Part shown: piece after piece, positions 61,701-64,000 of the stretch
How the letters are laid out: each line of letters opens with the position of its first letter
Position numbering within the stretch: position 1 is the stretch's first letter
NCBI GenBank assembly: GCA_940671915.1
Contig: CALNVZ010002974.1
Span: forward strand, 22,988,448 to 23,052,447
DNA: 64,000 nt
Direction: 5' to 3'
From: Paracentrotus lividus
Lineage: Eukaryota; Echinodermata; Echinoidea; Camarodonta; Echinidae
The notes under the pieces: generated by a model
Told to the model about the DNA's origin: nothing
What the model saw: the letters and a program-made list of their open reading frames with translations, nothing else
Database searches by the model: none
Program-made: the position numbers and the translations under genes

Positions 61701-63181
61701 TAAAATAAAAGAACAAAATTTAAAATGTGTATCAAAGTTTTATCTTTTATTTATCTTAATCCTAATGCCATGGTCGATTTTAAACAATCGTTCAAATATA
61801 CATTTTCAATATATACATTAAAATTTTCATTGATTTCTTGAAAATGTCTAACAACCATTAAAAAAACATATATGGGAGCATCAACAAAATTCCCTTTTCC
61901 TAATGGCCCATCATCATGAGCATCCCATCTACATATTAAAGTGAGACATGAACACCTAAGCTGTACAGTATCTAGCGCATTAACGTAAAGGTAAAAAATC
62001 ATTCCATTACTATGGTTTACTCACCAGCATCGTGTTAATGTACATATTCATCAGTTCAAATGAAATATCAGGACTCATGTCACACTGAAAGTTGTCTTTG
62101 AGATAGGTAAAAGCCCCTGCTGCACACTGAAAGTGTGTGCATGCCACCTTCATCTCCTGTGAATGGAAGGGCAAAGAAATGGTCACCAGTCAAAAATATA
62201 ATCAGTATCACTCTATGAAAATAAAATAGCTCCTACACATTTCTGTTCTATTCAAACCAATTTGATCTTATAAACACAATGTTCAATCCAAACACAAGCT
62301 GCAGGTTCTAGAAGTACCATCAGTCTATTAACCATGTGAGAATCGGGTCACAATAGACAGGGCATACATGTGTATCTACAATGTATGTACACCACTATTT
62401 TTAAATGAATCAAGATTCAACAACAAAATCTTCCATTCAAAGTAACATGTGTATTCACTTGAATAATGTAGAACTTTGCAACTCTTGAACTGTAATTCTT
62501 TTGTCAGTTGTTGATGGTAAAAGTAGGGAAAATGTGAAATAATCAAAGATGGAGTGGTGGATTACAATTTTCATTATTCATTTTTTTTTTTAAAGTAAAG
62601 AATGATAACAATTTGTAATTATATGTGCATGTAAAAGAATCATAATCAAGCAATACATTCTCAAAGACTTCATGATATATGTGACTCATCACATCAAAAT
62701 CAGACACAAGTCGCCAGAACATATTTAAAGATATCGGCAATATAATCCATTTTTAAATACTTTTCCATTACTGTTTGTACTCAATTTTTTTTTAAAGAGC
62801 ACACATGAAACATTAAAGATTCAGAAAACCAAAATATTATCCCCCCAAATTAGACATTTTAAATTATCTTGCTGATTTCCTTGACACTTTGCTGAGTTTG
62901 CTCAGCGACTTGTGTCTGATTTTAATGTGATGCATCACATATATATGCTGCTAACTTCACTATTTTTAATTTTTTAATGAGTGTTTGAAAAGCTATTCAA
63001 AGGACAGAGGGCAGAACAACATTATTAAACAGACAATTGAGGATAAGGACTGACCTCTTCTGAAGTACGAGACTCTATTGCTCCCAGGATTGAATGCAGG
63101 GTTCCTAAGTTGAACAGGATACACGATTGTTCAAACAGGATTTCAGTATGTGTGTATGGTTCTTCATCAAACGTATCAATC
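38949..63181 (-). CDS. PTPN23: PTPN23 / HD-PTP, 20 coding exons visible, 5' end outside the window
   Basis: This is a Bro1-domain scaffold of the ESCRT pathway that sorts ubiquitinated receptors at endosomes; the fly orthologue is Myopic. Exons (minus strand, 5' to 3'): 63181-63055, 62156-62025, 61360-61145, 60433-60329, 54865-54726, 54256-54076, 53520-53378, 52612-52521, 52121-51920, 51374-51214, 50621-50472, 50019-49833, 49570-45977, 45645-45549, 44841-44639, 43633-43443, 42291-42187, 40859-40721, 40460-40400, 39778-38949. About 2,350 residues are visible against roughly 1,640 for the whole human protein, owing to an expanded Pro/Gln region. About 95 N-terminal residues lie beyond the right edge. 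Most junctions agree in phase. Exceptions are 60329/54865, where the frame does not join (a micro-exon or an error), and three single-base frameshifts near 50595, 49970 and 49497 that look like assembly errors. The order Bro1, V domain, Pro-rich, PTP, tail excludes ALIX and BROX. Confidence 0.93.
40400..45645 (-). CDS. PTPN23: PTPN23 tyrosine-phosphatase domain exons
   Basis: Exons 45645-45549, 44841-44639, 43633-43443, 42291-42187, 40859-40721 and 40460-40400 encode the PTP domain. The motifs depart from an active enzyme: KNRHPDIMPYDHNRV has His where active PTPs have Tyr in KNRY; TQAPL replaces TQGPL; the WPD loop reads WPE; the P-loop reads HCSAGIDRTG, where active enzymes have HCSAGxGRTG; and the Q-loop reads MITEKEQLKF with no first Gln. 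The nucleophile Cys and the Arg are kept. The human protein is known to be weak or inactive and also has WPE, but its P-loop divergence is at another position. A pseudo-phosphatase scaffold role is likely. Confidence 0.9.
40995..41664 (-). mobile_element. Second Helentron-like element, four ~155-bp units
   Basis: Read on the minus strand it starts with a terminal hairpin at 41664-41630 (ATGCCTCCG/CGGAGGCAT stem, CCACC/GGTGG inner stem), then (GTCC)n (41608-41591). About four units follow, with TTGACCTTTGACC near 41468, 41311, 41153 and 41006. Each unit also carries ATATCTCAAG, TTTGAAGCTCATATC-like and AATCTAATCAGATC words. The layout parallels 27370-28812 but the sequence family differs. The far end is not preserved. 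Confidence 0.65.
43183..43430 (-). repeat. Possible SINE/LINE tail, (ATT)n on the minus strand
   Basis: An (AAT)n run (43184-43198 on plus) adjoins non-repetitive DNA with a G+C-richer body. Read in reverse this is the usual body-then-(ATT)n tail of the retroelements in this genome. The body is not recognised. Confidence 0.35.
43830..44121 (+). mobile_element. 292-bp MITE with perfect 15-bp TIR
   Basis: TTTAACCCTTTAGCA (43830-43844) is exactly inverted as TGCTAAAGGGTTAAA (44107-44121). The interior near the right end has several GGGGC(A/G)GT words. It sits in the PTPN23 intron between PTP exons. Confidence 0.85.
44773..45130 (-). repeat. Two-copy tandem duplication spanning a PTPN23 acceptor and exon start
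   Basis: Unit 44773-44966 and unit 44967 to about 45130 share the exon start, acceptor and upstream intron (TGTCAACAAAATTAAAGA, later GAGCAAAATGAGA) with a period of 194. Exon parts differ at only a few bases; intron parts have more changes and indels. Confidence 0.8.
44968..45035 (-). pseudogene. Decoy copy of a PTP exon start
   Basis: It repeats the first 68 nt of PTP exon 44841-44639 together with its acceptor (CCAG) and upstream intron, 194 bases further upstream in the gene. It reads in frame DHNRVCLLGTRDDYINASYI, with one Arg-to-Leu change, and runs to a GTGAAT that is a weak possible donor. Since it lacks the other 135 nt of the exon it cannot replace it; inclusion would duplicate about 23 residues. 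Confidence 0.75.
45977..49570 (-). CDS. PTPN23: PTPN23 giant Pro/Gln-rich exon
   Basis: One 3,594-nt exon encodes about 1,195 residues. It begins PPQRPAAPNHASSVGGYAAG and continues with NPSAPKGPKLSDYWKPKSG. The PSAP motif there, and another in IPPSAPSHSH, match the P(S/T)AP motif that binds TSG101 (ESCRT-I). The first ~450 residues are Pro/Gly/Gln/His-rich; the next ~450 are dominated by Gln with Pro, His and Leu (QQQQ runs, mixed CAG/CAA codons). The last part (KKPYADKESLEKFVGEVERL, then LNRKMLSGPTVIERLWK) leads into the phosphatase domain. One extra base (AA at 49496-49497) shifts the frame near the exon start. The large plus-strand open frames here are antisense shadows. Confidence 0.92.
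49833..54256 (-). CDS. PTPN23: PTPN23 V-domain (coiled-coil) exons
   Basis: The start of the V domain lies at the end of exon 54256-54076; it continues through 53520-53378, 52612-52521, 52121-51920, 51374-51214, 50621-50472 and 50019-49833. Landmarks: VLLEVCAALSVKTEPIKTLV, SNTELHKAMQTHMENIKLL, KVDEMKTQRQTLEQQLRDKI, ARNLAAQDNILKAMTEANAA and KLVNKTKGFVKANHEERQEK. In the family the two long helical arms bind ubiquitin and ESCRT-I UBAP1. Exon 50621-50472 has an extra base in its TTTT run (50594-50597), since the frame LKK-HETTDHLLAR continues only after removing one. Exon 50019-49833 lacks one base near 49966-49973. Both look like consensus errors, not gene death, because flanking exons are intact. 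Confidence 0.85.
51520..51845 (+). repeat. Foldback array of TTTGGTCTAAT-like units
   Basis: The left half repeats degenerate ATTTCGTCTAA / TTGGTCTAAC words about every 15-20 bases. The right half repeats the complement (TTAGACTAAG, TTGGACCA, AGACCAAATG), so the whole folds back on itself. The same construction occurs at 59935-60300. Confidence 0.7.
52660..52835 (+). mobile_element. Probable small MITE
   Basis: ACAGAGGTGGATCCAG at the left roughly mirrors GAATCCACCACTGTG at the right, with CCCC/GGGG-type blocks (GTGCCCC on both sides) inside. The boundaries are approximate. Confidence 0.45.
53832..53993 (+). mobile_element. Foldback MITE with ~50-bp arms
   Basis: GGGCCCTTGTTGCATAAAGA...TAACTTTGCCATCAATG on the left is mirrored by CATTGATGGCAAAGTAA...GACTCTTCATGCAACGGG on the right, covering most of the 162-bp element. 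Such an element would form a long hairpin in RNA. Confidence 0.75.
54076..63181 (-). CDS. PTPN23: PTPN23 Bro1 domain exons
   Basis: Exons 63181-63055, 62156-62025, 61360-61145, 60433-60329, 54865-54726 and 54256-54076 encode the Bro1 domain from about residue 100 on. FEQSCILFNLGTLHSILGAI, CTHFQCAAGAFTYLKDNF, GQAQECLLEKSMQDNRKSSL, ARISMQVVEYYKQALKGLED, QAEEQQKYGERVAYL, KFQSAKKDNEFIYHDSVPAF and GPDIFRKLVPMEAHEASSLY all correspond in order to the human protein. In the family this boomerang-shaped domain binds CHMP4 (ESCRT-III). The 5.5 kb intron 60328-54866 contains nested transposons. The codon phase across it does not close (phase 0 into phase 2). Confidence 0.93.
54335..54700 (+). repeat. Decayed copy of the 40995-41664 tandem unit
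   Basis: Words TCTAATCAGATCATCTTC, TATGGTGGTACATACTATCC, TATACCTCAAGTGGTTCTT and CACCTTTGACCTATG recur about twice with a period near 150. A TGCCTCTACCC at 54339 may be a worn terminus. Confidence 0.65.
55031..55131 (-). repeat. SINE/LINE tail remnant next to the 4.3 kb element
   Basis: A (TAA)n-type run followed by TATTTAAGAAACGCTATTC and AGTGCTTTACAT reads, in reverse, as a GTAAAGC...(ATT)n retroelement tail. It appears to be another layer of insertion inside the split MITE. Confidence 0.45.
56286..56955 (+). pseudogene. Decayed ORF inside the 4.3 kb element, possible transposase relic
   Basis: From 56286 a frame reads ELFFATCHEKGPVDGIE and meets TGA at 56337. The same frame then reads KIKKAVAKNRRKILTGIW and runs to TGA at 56466-56468. 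A later block (about 56780-56955) after a possible CACAG acceptor reads LDPHPLIPSKATRPINYDTS and ends LAKIKEASKK-stop. The His-x-Lys-Gly-x-x-Asp-Gly spacing looks protein-like and may belong to a transposon-encoded protein, but I cannot name the family. Several stops show it is dead. Confidence 0.35.
57858..58830 (+). mobile_element. 973-bp element, TA plus CCGTATTTGCCGGCG ends
   Basis: TACCGTATTTGCCGGCG (57858-57874) is exactly inverted as CGCCGGCAAATACGGTA (58814-58830). The outer TA on each side may be the target duplication. Just inside, GTGCGGCTTATAC on the left and GGTGCGGCCTATACGGC on the right are related. There is poly-T next to the right end and no transposase. It is nested in the 4.3 kb element. 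Confidence 0.8.
59935..60300 (+). repeat. Second foldback array of GGTCTAAT units
   Basis: 59935-60075 repeats ACTTGGTCTAAT / TTGTCTAATT words; 60090-60300 repeats the complementary ATTAGACCAAGTGG words. Units are 15-20 bases long and degenerate. It shares its design with 51520-51845. It ends 29 bases before the Bro1 exon at 60329. Confidence 0.75.
61436..61545 (+). repeat. Short foldback, CCCCCAGACAACTACCC arms
   Basis: CCCCCCAGACAACTACCCCC (about 61441) is inverted as GGGTAGTTGTCCAGGGGGAG (about 61515), separated by about 55 bases containing AGGATTAGGGTTAGG. Confidence 0.7.
62677..62945 (+). mobile_element. MITE with ~35-bp TIR, copy B
   Basis: The arms TCAGACACAAGTCGC (to 62714) and GCGACTTGTGTCTGA (from 62905) and the interior (TTTAAAGA..CACA, CCCCCCAAATTAGAC, TTGACACTTTGCTGA) match copy A at 27092-27355 throughout. 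It lies in the PTPN23 intron between exons 63181-63055 and 62156-62025. Confidence 0.85.
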
Positions 63182-63257
63182 CTAGATATAAAATAAATAA
63201 ATGATGCATAGAAATTACTTTACTTTACTCTCTCTATCTCTCTCTCTCTGCTGACAT

Positions 63258-64000
63258 GTTAACCCTAAAAAGGCCGGGTTATTTTTGCCATCTCACAGCC
63301 AGGGGGGGTGGGGGCTGATTAGGCCCCCCCCCCTTCAGATCTTGGCCGCCGATCACGCGATCGCCGCGAAAATGTGCACAATAGTAGTGTGCGATGTAAT
63401 CTACAAGAGTGTATAGTTCATTTTTCCAAAATCATATCTTTTTAATTCATATTAATTAATTATGCTAATTTATGCATGAAATCATACTTTTTGCTCTAAA
63501 TCATTAAATAAGGCTCCTAGAATGCTAATTCTTGGTGTACATATTCTTTGTAGCATTCCTAACAATTGTACGTGAAAAAAATTCGGGTATCTTATTCAAT
63601 TTCTTATGTATTTTATTGTTTTGGGAATTTCTTATGTATTTCCTTGTTTTTCGACTTATGTATTTTATTGTTTTTGGTTTGGAATACTTCAGTCATTGAT
63701 TCTCTAATGATTAGAGCAATATCAACTAAAATAATGGCTGATAACCATATTTTAAATACAGAAATGTGATTTTAGCATGAAAAGCCATTTCCCATATGTT
63801 TTGTACACAAATACAGAAAATCTCCGGTTTTTGAGTCTGCGCTGCATTACATAATGTTGCGCAACTTCCGAAGCTTAAGCTCAATTTTTTTCAAAATAGT
63901 TTTAAAAGTTGCGTAAGATGTTAGAGAAAAAAGTCATAAATGCGCGGAGCGCGGAAAAAAATTTCAGCGACGTGACCGCGCGAAATGTCGAGGGGGGGGG
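63258..64000 (+). repeat. Dispersed GC-rich repeat running off the right edge
   Basis: It opens with TTAACCCTAAAAAGGCCGGG at 63258. A G/C-rich block follows with poly-G, poly-C and CGCGATCGCCGCGAAAAT words, then an AT-rich middle, and near the window end CG-rich CGACGTGACCGCGCGAAAT, which looks like the inverted counterpart of the CGCGATCGCCGCGAAA block. The right boundary is not in the window. Confidence 0.5.

Overview
This is animal nuclear DNA, most likely from an echinoderm and probably a sea urchin. That reading rests on AT-rich sequence, genes split into many short exons by long introns, a very high density of small inverted-repeat transposons, (ATT)n-tailed LINE/SINE ends, and a secreted arylsulfatase exon of the type expanded in urchins. 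The species is inference. There is no bacterial-type operon, CRISPR array or rRNA.

Layout. 1-9925 is poorly resolved sequence with many apparent small indels. It holds dispersed repeats and one clean exon, the first coding exon of a sulfatase (8425-8159, minus strand). 9926-18203 and 18229-26258 are the same ~8 kb twice, separated by a 25-N gap. The first copy carries single-base errors in nearly every exon and stops at the gap; the second is clean. I read the first copy as an assembly artefact (an over-filled gap), not a biological duplication.

The plus-strand gene beginning in the clean copy is the La ribonucleoprotein (SSB): 12 coding exons from 21671 to 32359 join in frame to 408 residues, with La motif, RRM1, RRM2 and a basic/acidic tail. 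Its 3' UTR probably runs to about 34.2 kb. The minus-strand gene from beyond the right edge to 38949 is PTPN23 (HD-PTP): Bro1 domain, V domain, a very large Pro/Gln-rich region in one 3.6 kb exon, a PTP domain with altered catalytic motifs, and a conserved C-terminal tail; 20 coding exons are visible. The two genes converge, with about 4.7 kb of repeat-rich DNA between them. La binds the 3' oligo-U ends of RNA polymerase III transcripts in the nucleus; HD-PTP works with ESCRT in endosomal sorting. Nothing suggests a shared pathway.

The most interesting structure is in the introns. Two elements appear related: TIRs of the form GGGCAA(T/G)TCCA with internal repeats built on GGTAAC. Both sit inside older miniature transposons, and the larger (4.3 kb) itself contains another element. 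There are two Helentron-like elements with subterminal inverted repeats or hairpins, a CCGT microsatellite and ~150-bp tandem units. Those units repeatedly carry TGACCTTTGACC, a DR1-type nuclear-receptor motif. Both genes also carry a partial tandem duplication of one of their own exons.
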